64,000 bases of DNA from positions 62,001-126,000 of the forward strand of contig NZ_BCSX01000011.1 in the NCBI RefSeq assembly GCF_001570425.1, written 5' to 3'. Source of the stretch: Mycolicibacterium brisbanense (lineage in GTDB: Bacteria; Actinomycetota; Actinomycetes; Mycobacteriales; Mycobacteriaceae). Below the pieces are notes generated by a model. That model was not told the DNA's origin. It made no database searches and saw only the letters and a program-made list of their open reading frames with translations. The position numbers and the translations under genes are program-made. Shown here one piece after another: positions 54,605 through 63,329 of the stretch (its first letter is position 1; the number at the start of each line of letters is the position of its first letter).

Positions 54605-55510
54605 ATGGGTTTGCTTGACGGCCGCGTGGTCATCGTGACGGGCGCCGGCGGCGGTATCGGACGCGCACATGCGCTCGCGTTCGCCGCCGAAGGGGCCCGC
54701 GTCGTGGTCAACGATATCGGCGTCGGTCTCGACGGGTCGCCGGCCGGTGGCGGCAGCGCGGCGCAGAACGTGGTCGATGAAATCGTCGCGGCCGGTGGTG
54801 AAGCCGTCACCAGTGGCGCCAACGTCGCAGACTGGACGCAGGCCGAGGGCCTGATCCAGACCGCCGTCGACGCGTTCGGCGGCCTCGACGTTCTCGTCAA
54901 CAACGCGGGCATCGTGCGGGACCGCATGTTCGCCAACACGTCTGAAGAAGAATTCGACGCCGTCACCGCCGTGCATCTCAAGGGGCACTTCGCCACCATG
55001 AAGCACGCGGCGGCCTATTGGCGCGCCCAGTCCAAGGCCGGCAACACCGTCGATGCCCGCATCATCAACACCAGCTCCGGCGCCGGCCTGCAAGGCAGCG
55101 TCGGTCAGGCGAATTACAGTGCGGCCAAAGCGGGTATCGCGGCGCTGACGTTGGTGGCCGCCGCCGAGATGGGCCGCTACGGCGTCACCGTGAATGCCAT
55201 CGCGCCGTCAGCCCGCACCCGGATGACCGAAACGGTGTTCGCCGAGATGATGGCGACGCAGGACGCCGAATTCGACGCAATGGCGCCGGAGAACATCTCG
55301 CCGCTCGTGGTGTGGCTGGGCAGTGTCGAGTCAAAAGACGTCACCGGCAAGATGTTCGAGGTCGAAGGCGGCAAGATCCGCGTCGCCGAGGGTTGGGCAC
55401 ACGGACCGCAGATCGACAAGGGTGCGAAGTGGGATCCCGCCGAGTTGGGTCCCGTCGTTTCCGACCTGCTGGCCAAAGCCCGTCCCGCCGTTCCGGTCTA
55501 CGGCGCTTAA
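54605..55510 (+). CDS. Short-chain dehydrogenase (Rv3548c-like)
   Basis: SDR of 301 residues with GAGGGIGRAHALAFAAEGA at the N-terminus, LVNNAGIVRDRMF, and the catalytic triad in NTSSGAGLQGSVGQ and NYSAAKAGI. It resembles the 17-beta-HSD4/MFE dehydrogenase branch and Rv3548c. A strong ribosome-binding site (AAAGGAG) precedes the ATG. It is the second gene of the plus-strand KstR2 operon and is followed by a long hairpin. Confidence 0.9.
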   Translation: MGLLDGRVVIVTGAGGGIGRAHALAFAAEGARVVVNDIGVGLDGSPAGGGSAAQNVVDEIVAAGGEAVTSGANVADWTQAEGLIQTAVDAFGGLDVLVNNAGIVRDRMFANTSEEEFDAVTAVHLKGHFATMKHAAAYWRAQSKAGNTVDARIINTSSGAGLQGSVGQANYSAAKAGIAALTLVAAAEMGRYGVTVNAIAPSARTRMTETVFAEMMATQDAEFDAMAPENISPLVVWLGSVESKDVTGKMFEVEGGKIRVAEGWAHGPQIDKGAKWDPAELGPVVSDLLAKARPAVPVYGA

Positions 55511-55530
55511 GCATTCTGGCGGACTCTTCT

Positions 55531-55591
55531 GGCGAGCAGACGCTGCGGTATCCGACACGCCGGTGTACAGGTACCGCAGTGTCTGTTCGCC
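55531..55591 (+). terminator. Long hairpin terminator between convergent genes
   Basis: Arms 55531-55550 and 55572-55591 pair over 20 bases, 18 as Watson-Crick and two as G-U. The 21-base loop has its own small hairpin. On the plus strand it is followed by CTTACTTTTT, which fits an intrinsic terminator for the SDR operon. It also lies just past the 3' end of the convergent lipoprotein gene and so may stop both. Confidence 0.75.
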
Positions 55592-55592
55592 C

Positions 55593-56573
55593 TTACTTTT
55601 TCGGCTCCCGGGTACACGTCGCCAGGAACGTCTTGCCGTCCTGCTCGGCGACCTGCGTGGGGTTGAGCCACCCGATGCCCTGGAACCAGTAGGTGTCGGC
55701 GGGATGGCTTGCAGATTCGGCGCGCACGACGCCGAGATCGGCTCGCTGCGGCCCGGTGTCGGGTTCGGCGCGCGAAACATTGAGCTGCAGCTCGCGCTGT
55801 TGGGTCCAGTCGAAGTCCTTGGGCAATGCTCTGGACACATCCATGTCGGGAATCGGATCCCCGACCGTATAGCGCTGGAAATCTGACCCTGCCGCGTCGC
55901 GTGCGGTGAGAACCAACTCGATGCCGCTGGGCTCGAAGGTAACGACGGCCTTCGTCGTACCCGGGCAGGGTGACCCAGTCCAAATGCGCAGCAGGCCATC
56001 CGTTTCCCGCACGCCGAACACGGTCGGAACTGATGGTTTGTACGCCGGGTCGGGCGTGCACAGCGCGAGAAACGTCTTGCTGTCGTCCGCGGCGACCTGT
56101 GTGGGGTTGAGCCAGCCGACGTCTTGGAACCAGTAGGTGTCGTCGGGATGTTTCACGGATTCCTCACGGACAACGGCGAGGTCGGTCTGCGCGCCTAGGC
56201 TGCCCGGGTCGCCGTTGATCCAGATGGTCAATTTCTCTGCGGTACGCCAATCGAATTCGGCGGGCAACGGTTGTGTGACGCGTAGGCCGGGATATGGGCC
56301 GCCGAGGGTGAGTCGATCGACCGAGGCCCACTGATGCTCCGGCGCGGAGAGCACCAAGGTCTTGCCCGGTCCGAATTCCAGATTGACCTCACGAGCGTGA
56401 TCGCATCGCGATCCCATCCAGATCTGGAGCTGTCCATCGGTCACCCGGGCGCCGAATGCCGGTCGCAGCGACGGAGCGCCCTGGACGTGTTTCCAGTCGT
56501 GTTTGTCGCACGCAACCAGCACGGACACCAGCAACGTGATCAGTGCGATCGCGATGTTGACGCGCCGAATCAT
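55593..56573 (-). CDS. Duplicated lipoprotein next to a type VII secreted protein
   Basis: Lipoprotein of 326 residues: signal peptide ending in the lipobox LVAC (Cys22), then two homologous domains of about 145 residues. Each contains GVRETDG/ARVTDG-L-IW, a DPIPDMDV/GPYPGLRV strand, and ends in the near-identical block YWFQ..GWLNPTQVA....KTFLA.CT. Its ATG overlaps the stop of the upstream secreted-protein gene by four bases. The fold and function are unknown; an immunity or chaperone role for the neighbour is a guess. Confidence 0.85.
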   Translation of the reverse strand: MIRRVNIAIALITLLVSVLVACDKHDWKHVQGAPSLRPAFGARVTDGQLQIWMGSRCDHAREVNLEFGPGKTLVLSAPEHQWASVDRLTLGGPYPGLRVTQPLPAEFDWRTAEKLTIWINGDPGSLGAQTDLAVVREESVKHPDDTYWFQDVGWLNPTQVAADDSKTFLALCTPDPAYKPSVPTVFGVRETDGLLRIWTGSPCPGTTKAVVTFEPSGIELVLTARDAAGSDFQRYTVGDPIPDMDVSRALPKDFDWTQQRELQLNVSRAEPDTGPQRADLGVVRAESASHPADTYWFQGIGWLNPTQVAEQDGKTFLATCTREPKK

Positions 56574-57943
56574 CGGTAACCCCCGTCGTGCAGACCGGCA
56601 TCCTTCTCCATCGGATGGTCGGTGAAGATCTCGGCTACTTTTCCGGTCACATAGGCGTCGATGAATCCCAGGTAACCCATACGTGCCCACTGCTGAGAGT
56701 GCCGTTCCTCGTGGTGCAGCAGTCGATCCAGGTCGAGTTGGTTGGCGCCGGGATACCCGTTCCCGTCGGGGCCCGGATACCACGCGACGCCCGACTTGAC
56801 GATCTTGCGGAGTTGATCAGCGGCGTCGGTGGGGTCGTCGATGTTGACCATGAAGATGTCGCCCCACGTGGATCCACCACCCTCGCTGTACATGTCCTGC
56901 AACTGGTTGCCACCCAATCCCATCAACATGCCGTTCGGCGTGGTCATCAGACGTCCACCGTTGCCGTCCACGAATCCGACGTCCTGGTCGTAGCTCCAGG
57001 AATTCGCGTTCTGCCGGTCGATGATCCGCTGCACTTCGTCTGCCGAGTACGGGGTCTCCTTGAAATCCTTCTTTCCGGCCTTGTCGTAGTCCGTGCCGCA
57101 ATTGAGGATGTACGTCATCAACGCCGCTTTGCGGGCGTCGGCGCCGCTGGTGCCTTTGGGCATGAGGAAGTACGACTTACCGTCGGGGTCCTTGACCTCT
57201 TCCATCCCGTCGAGGACCTTGAAGCTGTCCGGCGTGATGTGGTGGCGCCGGGCGATATCGACGATGACTTCCGGTGGCACACCACGCCGTTCGGCATTCT
57301 CCAACCACTTCTTGTAATAGCCATCGGCCGGGCCGTTGAGCAGGCCGGCGTCTCTGAGCGCCTTCTCGTACTTGTTCTCCGGGGGCTTGTCCGGTTCTGG
57401 ACCGTTGCCGTCGGGACCGAAATTCTGGGGTTCATCGCCCTTGCCGCGCTTCGGGTCACCGAGCGCGGAGTATTCGTTGCCGATACCGCGGATCGTCGTG
57501 GCGATCGAATTCAGTTCGCCGTTGGACCGTTTGACGATGTCGGCGACGTCACTGAGGCCCCGCTGCACGACCGGCACCAGCATCTGCTGCCCGGCCGCGC
57601 TCTGTGGAACCCTGGCGGCAGCGTCGAGTACCCAGGTTCTCACCGCGTCCAGATCATTTCGGCCACCGGCGACCACTTGCGCCGCGCGGTCGATCTGTTC
57701 GCCCATCCGTCGGTCCAGACCCGCGAACTCGGCAACTTTGAGCCGGTGTTCGGTGTTGGCCGCATCGTAGGCAGTGGACGCCGTGCCCGACCAGGACGAT
57801 CCTGGCGTCGCCGCAGCCAGATGTGACTGCGCCCGGCTCAGTGGCCCGTCGGTCTTGAAAGGTTCTCCCGTCTGAGGCGCACCCTGGCCGAAGGTTGCAC
57901 GCGCATCAGCCCAGGTTGAGAGAAACCCCTCCAGAACACTCAT
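56570..57943 (-). CDS. EspA-like type VII secretion substrate with HExxH C-terminal domain
   Basis: Protein of 457 residues with no signal peptide. Residues about 1-170 are helical and resemble EspA/EspE-type ESX substrates, with a WSG motif at residue 51 (WxG) followed by TASTAYDAANTEHRLK. A Pro/Gly/Asp-rich linker (about 175-200) leads to a C-terminal domain. That domain contains YSEGGGSTWGDIFMVNIDD and the metal-site motif HEERHSQQW (HExxHxxQ, about residues 411-419), then GYLGFIDAYVTG. This reads as a secreted zincin-like effector, an inference. The ATG at 57943 was preferred over one ten codons upstream. Confidence 0.8.
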   Translation of the reverse strand: MSVLEGFLSTWADARATFGQGAPQTGEPFKTDGPLSRAQSHLAAATPGSSWSGTASTAYDAANTEHRLKVAEFAGLDRRMGEQIDRAAQVVAGGRNDLDAVRTWVLDAAARVPQSAAGQQMLVPVVQRGLSDVADIVKRSNGELNSIATTIRGIGNEYSALGDPKRGKGDEPQNFGPDGNGPEPDKPPENKYEKALRDAGLLNGPADGYYKKWLENAERRGVPPEVIVDIARRHHITPDSFKVLDGMEEVKDPDGKSYFLMPKGTSGADARKAALMTYILNCGTDYDKAGKKDFKETPYSADEVQRIIDRQNANSWSYDQDVGFVDGNGGRLMTTPNGMLMGLGGNQLQDMYSEGGGSTWGDIFMVNIDDPTDAADQLRKIVKSGVAWYPGPDGNGYPGANQLDLDRLLHHEERHSQQWARMGYLGFIDAYVTGKVAEIFTDHPMEKDAGLHDGGYR

Positions 57944-58081
57944 CAGCACCCCCGGGCCCCGGTGCAACAGCACTGTCAGCTGTCAGTTTCCCACGAATCT
58001 TGACGCCCGGATCGCACGAATTTTCGGCACGAAGACCGCATCAACGTCGGCAGTAGGGTCGCCCAGCCGCGCAGGCGTGTG

Positions 58082-59068
58082 TCACCGTTGCAGTGTGCTC
58101 GCTCGGCGCAGCGCCCGCACGACGCTGTGCTTGCCGAGGTCGACCTTGAACGCGTTCTGGCTCAACGGCTTTGCCCCGGCCATGGCGAGTTCTGCCGCGC
58201 TGGTGAAGCTCTCGGTGGTGGCCGGCTCACCCACGAGGGCCGACTCGGCTTCGGCGACGCGCCACGGTCTGGCGGCCACACCGCCCAGTGCGATGGCGGC
58301 TGATGTGACGATCCCATCGGAGATGGTCAGTCCGACGGCGACCGAAACCAGGGCGAACGCATAGCTGTGTCGGTCACGTACTTTGAGATACCAACTGTGG
58401 CGGGCGAATGGGGATGGCGGGAGCTCGATCCCGGTGATCAATTCGCCGGGCTGCACCGTGTTGTCGGTCTGCGGAGCGTCCCCGGGCAACCGAAAGAACT
58501 GCGTCAGCGGGATCGCCCGGGAACCGGTGCGCGATGCGACGTGCACCACGGCATCGAGGATCGCCAGCGCCACAGCCATATCGGACGGATGCACCGCCAC
58601 GCACGACTCGCTGGCACCGAAGAGCGCGTGCTCACGGTTGAACCCGGTGAGCGAACCGCATCCCGAACCTGGTCGGCGCTTGTTGCATGCGTCGAACGAC
58701 GCCTCCATGAAGTACGGGCAGCGGGTCCGTTGCATCAGATTTCCACCCGCGGTGGCCATGTTCCGTAGCTGAGTCGTCGCGCCGGACAGGATCGCGTGCG
58801 AGATCACCGGGTACTGGCTACGGATCAGGCGGTGATTGGCGATCGCACTGTTGGTGGCACCGGCGCCGATCAGCACACCGCCACGGTCGGTCGGGGTGAT
58901 CGTGGCGAGTCCGAGCTTGCCGATGTCGACCAACGACGACGGAGTTTCGACGCCCAGCTTCATCAAGTCCAGCAGGTTTGTGCCGCCCGCGTAGAACCGG
59001 GCGCCGGCCTCGGCACGCTCGAGGGCGTCATCGATATCGCGCGCGTGGTGAAAGTCGAAGGGCTTCAC
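58082..59068 (-). CDS. Molybdenum hydroxylase FAD subunit (PaoB-like)
   Basis: FAD-binding subunit of 328 residues. The FAD motifs are RFYAGGTNLLDLMKLGV and ATAGGNLMQRTRC. After the second come extra cysteines in CPYFMEASFDACNKR and PGSGCGS, as in E. coli PaoB (YagS), where they hold a [4Fe-4S] cluster between FAD and the other centres. It starts with a GTG overlapping the stop of the iron-sulfur subunit gene by four bases. Last gene of the operon. Confidence 0.9.
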   Translation of the reverse strand: MKPFDFHHARDIDDALERAEAGARFYAGGTNLLDLMKLGVETPSSLVDIGKLGLATITPTDRGGVLIGAGATNSAIANHRLIRSQYPVISHAILSGATTQLRNMATAGGNLMQRTRCPYFMEASFDACNKRRPGSGCGSLTGFNREHALFGASESCVAVHPSDMAVALAILDAVVHVASRTGSRAIPLTQFFRLPGDAPQTDNTVQPGELITGIELPPSPFARHSWYLKVRDRHSYAFALVSVAVGLTISDGIVTSAAIALGGVAARPWRVAEAESALVGEPATTESFTSAAELAMAGAKPLSQNAFKVDLGKHSVVRALRRASTLQR

Positions 59069-59595
59069 CGGCGATCCCCTGGAAGACACGACGCGATGGC
59101 GTCGACGATGTTCGGGTAGGCGCCGCAACGGCAGATGTTGCCTGCCATGCGCTCACGAATTTCGGCGCTGCACAAGGTTTCCGGTCCTGTCGCCACGTCG
59201 GCGGCCGGGTCTTCGAACGACGCGGCGGACAGATCGCCGCGGCCGTGTTCGTGCAGCAGCGCGTGCGCCGAACTGATCTGTCCGGGTGTGCAGTATCCGC
59301 ACTGGAATCCGTCGTGCTCGACGAATGCGTCCTGTAGGGGATGGAGGCGGTCGTCGTCTGCGATGCCCTCGATGGTGAGGACCGTTGCCCCGTCGACCGA
59401 CACCGCGAGCGTCAGGCAACTGACGACCCGTTCCCCGTTGACCGCCACCGTGCAGGCACCGCACAGGCCGTGATCGCAGCCCTTCTTGGTGCCGGTCAAC
59501 TGAATCTGTTCGCGCAACAGGTCGAGCAGCGTGGTCCGGGCATCGACTGAGACGGTGTGCAGGGCGCCGTTGATGGTCAGTTCTATGGCGTGCAT
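59065..59595 (-). CDS. Molybdenum hydroxylase [2Fe-2S] subunit (PaoA-like)
   Basis: Iron-sulfur subunit of 176 residues with two [2Fe-2S] sites: the plant-ferredoxin-type KKGCDHGLCGACTV and the distal CGYCTPGQ with NICRCGAY. No twin-arginine signal is present, unlike E. coli PaoA, so the enzyme is probably cytoplasmic. It overlaps the large subunit gene by 13 bases and the FAD subunit gene by four. Confidence 0.92.
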   Translation of the reverse strand: MHAIELTINGALHTVSVDARTTLLDLLREQIQLTGTKKGCDHGLCGACTVAVNGERVVSCLTLAVSVDGATVLTIEGIADDDRLHPLQDAFVEHDGFQCGYCTPGQISSAHALLHEHGRGDLSAASFEDPAADVATGPETLCSAEIRERMAGNICRCGAYPNIVDAIASCLPGDRR

Positions 59596-61865
59596 GTAGG
59601 AGCTCCGGTGAAGGGCGGCAACAGTTTTTCGATCGTGATCGGCAGATCGCGGATTCGGCGGCCGGTGGCGTGGAAGACGGCGTTGGCGATCGCGGCGGGC
59701 ACGCCGCAGATGCCGATCTCACCGATGCCCCTGGCGCCGAACTTGTCGAGGTGGTCGTCGGTGCTGTCGATGAAGCTGATGTCGAAAACCGGTACGTCGG
59801 CGTGCGTCGGTAGGTAGTACTCGCCGAGGGCATGGCCGGTGCCCGGGTCGTAGGGCACCTGTTCGAGTAGTGCCATGCCCAACCCGAAGGTGATGCCTCC
59901 GATGACTTGACTGCGGGCCAGTTTGGGGTTCATCACCTTGCCGCAGTCCATGACGCCGACCCAGCGGGTGACCGTCGCGCGGCCGATCTCCTCGTCGACC
60001 TCGACCTCGCAGAAGTGCGCGCCGAACGACTGCGACATCGGACCGGTCTTCGGCGCCCCCTCGCTCGTCACGGTGAAGGACAACCGGTCAAGCAGTTCGG
60101 GGCCGGCCGCAACGATGACCTCGGGGAGCGCGACGGCGGGCCGTGACGGGTCGGAACTGACGATCGCATCGTCGCGGACGTCGAGGGTCGCCGCGTCGGC
60201 GCCCGCGTACGGTGAGTCCGGATCTTTGACCAGGTGCTCCAGGAGTCGGCGTTTCCACTCCTGGCCGGCGTCGTACACCGCTGAGCCCACCGTGGCGGTC
60301 GTCTGTGATGCGCCGCTGTATGGTGCCGGTGGGAAGTCCGAATCGCCCGAACAGAACGAGATCCTCTGTAGCGCACTGCCGGTCGTGTCGGCGGCGATCT
60401 GGCTCATCACCGTGCGCACGCCGTTGCCGATTTCGTGTGTCGCGGAGGCGAATTCGATATGACCGTCGGAGCCGGTGGTCACGCGGCACCCGGCAGGCAT
60501 CCTCCGGCCCGGATAGGTGGCGGTCGCCATGCCCCACCCGACCTGGACCCCATCGCGGCTCATCGTGCGGGGTTCGCGCGGTCGGTGATCCCAGCCGAAT
60601 CGGCGGGCGCCTTCGCGGTAGCACTCGGTGAGGTGTCGCTCGGACCACGGTAGGCCGCTGGCCTGATCGATGATGGCGTCGTTGCTGATTCGTAGCTGCA
60701 CCGGATCGACGTTCAGTGCATACGCGAGTTCGTCCATCGCGACTTCGAGTGCGAACAAGCCGGGCGCCTCGCCTGGTCCCCGCATGAAACATGGCGTGGG
60801 GCTGTTGACGCGAGCGACGGTGTGCGACACCACCATCCGCGGTGATTGATAGAGGAACCGGGTGGACAGCCCTACCGGTTCGCAGAAATGCGCGACGGTG
60901 GAGGTCTCGGTGAGGGTGTGGTGCTCGACGCTGGTGAGCTGTCCGGTGCTGTCGGCGATCAGCTGCAGGTGTTGTTCGGTGGGTGGGCGATGGCCCGTCG
61001 ATGTGAACATCTGCGCCCGGCTGAGGACCAGTTTGACTGGGGTGCCCGCCATCCGCGCGGCGACCGCGCACAGCGCGACGTGCATCCACAAGAAACTCTT
61101 GGAGCCGAACGCCCCACCGACCAGCGGTGAGATCACCCGGATCTTGTCGACGGTGGTGCCAAGGTACGCGGCCAGCACTTGACGCTCGCCGGCGATCCAT
61201 CGGGTGGTGTCGTGGACGATGAGCTGGTCGCCGTCCCATTCCGCGATGGTGGCGGACAGTTCGATGGGGTAGTGGGCGTTCTCCGGTGTGGTGAAACGCG
61301 CGGCGACCTTGGTTCCGTCCCCCGGTTCCTCGGCGGGCCCGCGGTGGTCCTGGAGTTTCTCGTCCTCCAGCTTCACGAAGTGATCGGGCTGATAGGTACC
61401 GGAGCGCACGGCCCCGTCACCGCCGGTGGGCACGGGGCGGTCCAGCACCTCCCGCGCCGTCAGCACAGCGTCGGACTCCTGGTAGGTCAACCGCATCAGC
61501 GTCGCCGCGTACTCGGCGTTCTCCGGAGTGTCGGCGACGATGAGCGCCATGTGCTGCCCGCGATGTTGCACGGTCAGGTCGGATAACGGCGGCCGACGCT
61601 CCAGCGGCAGATCCCAACTGAGATCGACTGGAAGAGACTGCAGAGCAGGGCAATTGAGCGGAGTCAGCACACATGACACGCCTGGGGCGGTCGCGGCCTC
61701 AGCCGAAGCGGCTTCCAGCGAATCGCGGGTGACCTCGCCGTGGACAATCTCGGACTGCACCAGCACCGCGTACTGCAGGCCGGGCACCACGGTGTCAGCG
61801 GTGTACCGCGCCGACCCGGTGACTTTTTCGGTTCCCTCGACCCGACTGATCGGGCGGCCGATCAC
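59583..61865 (-). CDS. Molybdenum hydroxylase large (Moco) subunit, PaoC-like
   Basis: Molybdopterin-binding catalytic subunit of about 760 residues in the xanthine dehydrogenase family. It begins GRPISRVEGTEKVTGSARY. Cofactor-binding blocks include SPLVGGAFGSK and FMRGPGEAPGLFALEVAMDE, and the catalytic glutamate is in GARGIGEIGICG near the C-terminus. The GTG at 61865 follows AGGTGA; an earlier GTG at 61898 is possible. With the PaoB-type FAD subunit it most resembles aldehyde oxidoreductases, but N-heterocycle hydroxylation is also possible given its neighbour. Confidence 0.9.
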   Translation of the reverse strand: MIGRPISRVEGTEKVTGSARYTADTVVPGLQYAVLVQSEIVHGEVTRDSLEAASAEAATAPGVSCVLTPLNCPALQSLPVDLSWDLPLERRPPLSDLTVQHRGQHMALIVADTPENAEYAATLMRLTYQESDAVLTAREVLDRPVPTGGDGAVRSGTYQPDHFVKLEDEKLQDHRGPAEEPGDGTKVAARFTTPENAHYPIELSATIAEWDGDQLIVHDTTRWIAGERQVLAAYLGTTVDKIRVISPLVGGAFGSKSFLWMHVALCAVAARMAGTPVKLVLSRAQMFTSTGHRPPTEQHLQLIADSTGQLTSVEHHTLTETSTVAHFCEPVGLSTRFLYQSPRMVVSHTVARVNSPTPCFMRGPGEAPGLFALEVAMDELAYALNVDPVQLRISNDAIIDQASGLPWSERHLTECYREGARRFGWDHRPREPRTMSRDGVQVGWGMATATYPGRRMPAGCRVTTGSDGHIEFASATHEIGNGVRTVMSQIAADTTGSALQRISFCSGDSDFPPAPYSGASQTTATVGSAVYDAGQEWKRRLLEHLVKDPDSPYAGADAATLDVRDDAIVSSDPSRPAVALPEVIVAAGPELLDRLSFTVTSEGAPKTGPMSQSFGAHFCEVEVDEEIGRATVTRWVGVMDCGKVMNPKLARSQVIGGITFGLGMALLEQVPYDPGTGHALGEYYLPTHADVPVFDISFIDSTDDHLDKFGARGIGEIGICGVPAAIANAVFHATGRRIRDLPITIEKLLPPFTGAPTCTP

Positions 61866-61936
61866 GCGCGGTTCACCTGCATGCGACGAGCATGCCACCG
61901 GTCGCGACGAGCGTCCATCCGTCAGATGACTGAGAG

Positions 61937-63133
61937 TCAGCGTTGCCCTGCCCGGTCCCAGACTGGTGTGCTGTCGCGGGTGCCGAGCCGCGATGCGACC
62001 GCGCGCGCGATACCGATCGCGGTGAGGTCTTCCAACGATCGCAGCCGGTGCTGCTCCCAGAGGCGCAGGTGATCTTCCGGTAACGGTTCGCCTGCCGTCC
62101 ACTTCCGAAACGCCTGGGCCAGCAGCGCGGCGTCGGCGATCGACTTCGAGGTTCCCGACGCGGTGTGCGGCCGCACCGTGCCGGCCGCATCGCCGATGAC
62201 GAACGCAGGCCCGCGCCGCATTCGGGCGCTGGGCAGATCCATCACGGGTTGCAGGAACGGTCGCGACAGCCGGACCAGCCGCGACAACAAGGGCGGCAGA
62301 TCGGTTTCTGCCAGCATCAGCAGGGTTGCCATGCTGGCCTCGGCTACGTCCGTCGCGGGCAGGAAGTACTCGTAGCGACGCCCCGACTGTCCGGTCATGA
62401 TGCCGTCGAACGCCTCTTCGGAGGCGTTGATGTACCACACCCAGTTGACCCGGCGGCGCCCCGGCGTGGTCTCACCGGCGGGCCCTGGCACCAGATAACA
62501 GAGAAACTGAATCCCGTTGACGCTGTACAGAGTGAACCGGTCGGTCAACTCGCTGCTGATATCCGCGGGCAGGTCGTCCTCGATCTCCAAACCCCGCCAC
62601 GCCACATAGCCGGCGTACTGCGGACGGGCTTCGGAGATCGATTGGCGCACAGTGGATCCGATGCCATCGGCCCCGATGACCAACGACCAGGTGGAGGTGG
62701 TGCCGTCGGCGCACGTGAGGTCGACGTCTTGTTCCCCCGGCGTGACGTCGGTGACGGTGACCCCTTGGCGGTAGTCGACACCGGGGATCCCACCGCGGAA
62801 CGTGCGGTAGAGCGTGTCCCAGGCGGTCATGGTCTGTGGCATGGGGAAGGTTCGGGTCGGGCTGTGGCGGTGCAGCAGTTGACGTTCCTGTAGCGCCACG
62901 CTGACCGCGGTGGGTTGGACGCCCAAGCGGGACAACAGATATTCGATCTCGGGTTGCATGACGATCCCGGCACCGCGGCCTTCCAGCGGTCCCTCGGTGT
63001 GTTCGAAAATGGTGATGGCGGCGTCGGTGGACCGGCTCAGTTCAGCGGCGGCCGCGAGCCCGGCCAGGGAGCCGCCCACGATCGCGATCTTCCGGGGTGC
63101 GCCGAATTCCCGTACTCCACCAGTGATCGTCAT
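61937..63133 (-). CDS. FAD monooxygenase, 2,6-dihydroxypyridine hydroxylase-like
   Basis: Flavin hydroxylase of 398 residues: IAIVGGSLAGLAAAAELSR at the N-terminus, GRGAGIVMQPEIEYLL, the DG motif VIGADGIGSTVRQS, and the second FAD motif FVIGDAAGTVRPHTASGTSK. Several blocks (YAGYVAWRGLE, VNWVWYIN) resemble DhpH from the Arthrobacter nicotine pathway. It is first in an operon with a three-subunit molybdenum hydroxylase, a pairing seen in pyridine-type catabolism, so the substrate may be a hydroxylated N-heterocycle; this is inference. Confidence 0.85.
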   Translation of the reverse strand: MTITGGVREFGAPRKIAIVGGSLAGLAAAAELSRSTDAAITIFEHTEGPLEGRGAGIVMQPEIEYLLSRLGVQPTAVSVALQERQLLHRHSPTRTFPMPQTMTAWDTLYRTFRGGIPGVDYRQGVTVTDVTPGEQDVDLTCADGTTSTWSLVIGADGIGSTVRQSISEARPQYAGYVAWRGLEIEDDLPADISSELTDRFTLYSVNGIQFLCYLVPGPAGETTPGRRRVNWVWYINASEEAFDGIMTGQSGRRYEYFLPATDVAEASMATLLMLAETDLPPLLSRLVRLSRPFLQPVMDLPSARMRRGPAFVIGDAAGTVRPHTASGTSKSIADAALLAQAFRKWTAGEPLPEDHLRLWEQHRLRSLEDLTAIGIARAVASRLGTRDSTPVWDRAGQR

Positions 63134-63185
63134 GCGGCCTCCCGGGTTCCGTGCGTCTGTTCTCCCACGGCGAGGCAGGCGACGT

Positions 63186-63205
63186 CATCAGTCACCTGAC
63201 TGATG
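63186..63205. promoter_or_regulatory. Perfect palindrome, probable operator
   Basis: CATCAGTCA-CC-TGACTGATG: nine-base arms that pair perfectly around two bases. It lies 53 bases before the monooxygenase start and about 125 bases before the divergent lipoprotein start. Size and symmetry suit a TetR, GntR or MarR dimer. No matching regulator gene is in the visible part of the cluster. A weaker related sequence (TCAGATGACTGA) is found at about 61922-61933, between the monooxygenase and large-subunit genes. Confidence 0.55.
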
Positions 63206-63329
63206 GGCAAGACGGGGCGCTCGGATATACAGGGTGCGGAACACCGCGCGCCGAGAGGAGCACGATCAGGGACGACGGCCCTTGTCGGCCTCCTGGCTGT
63301 CCGGTGAATCTCAGACTGGGAGGAACTCG

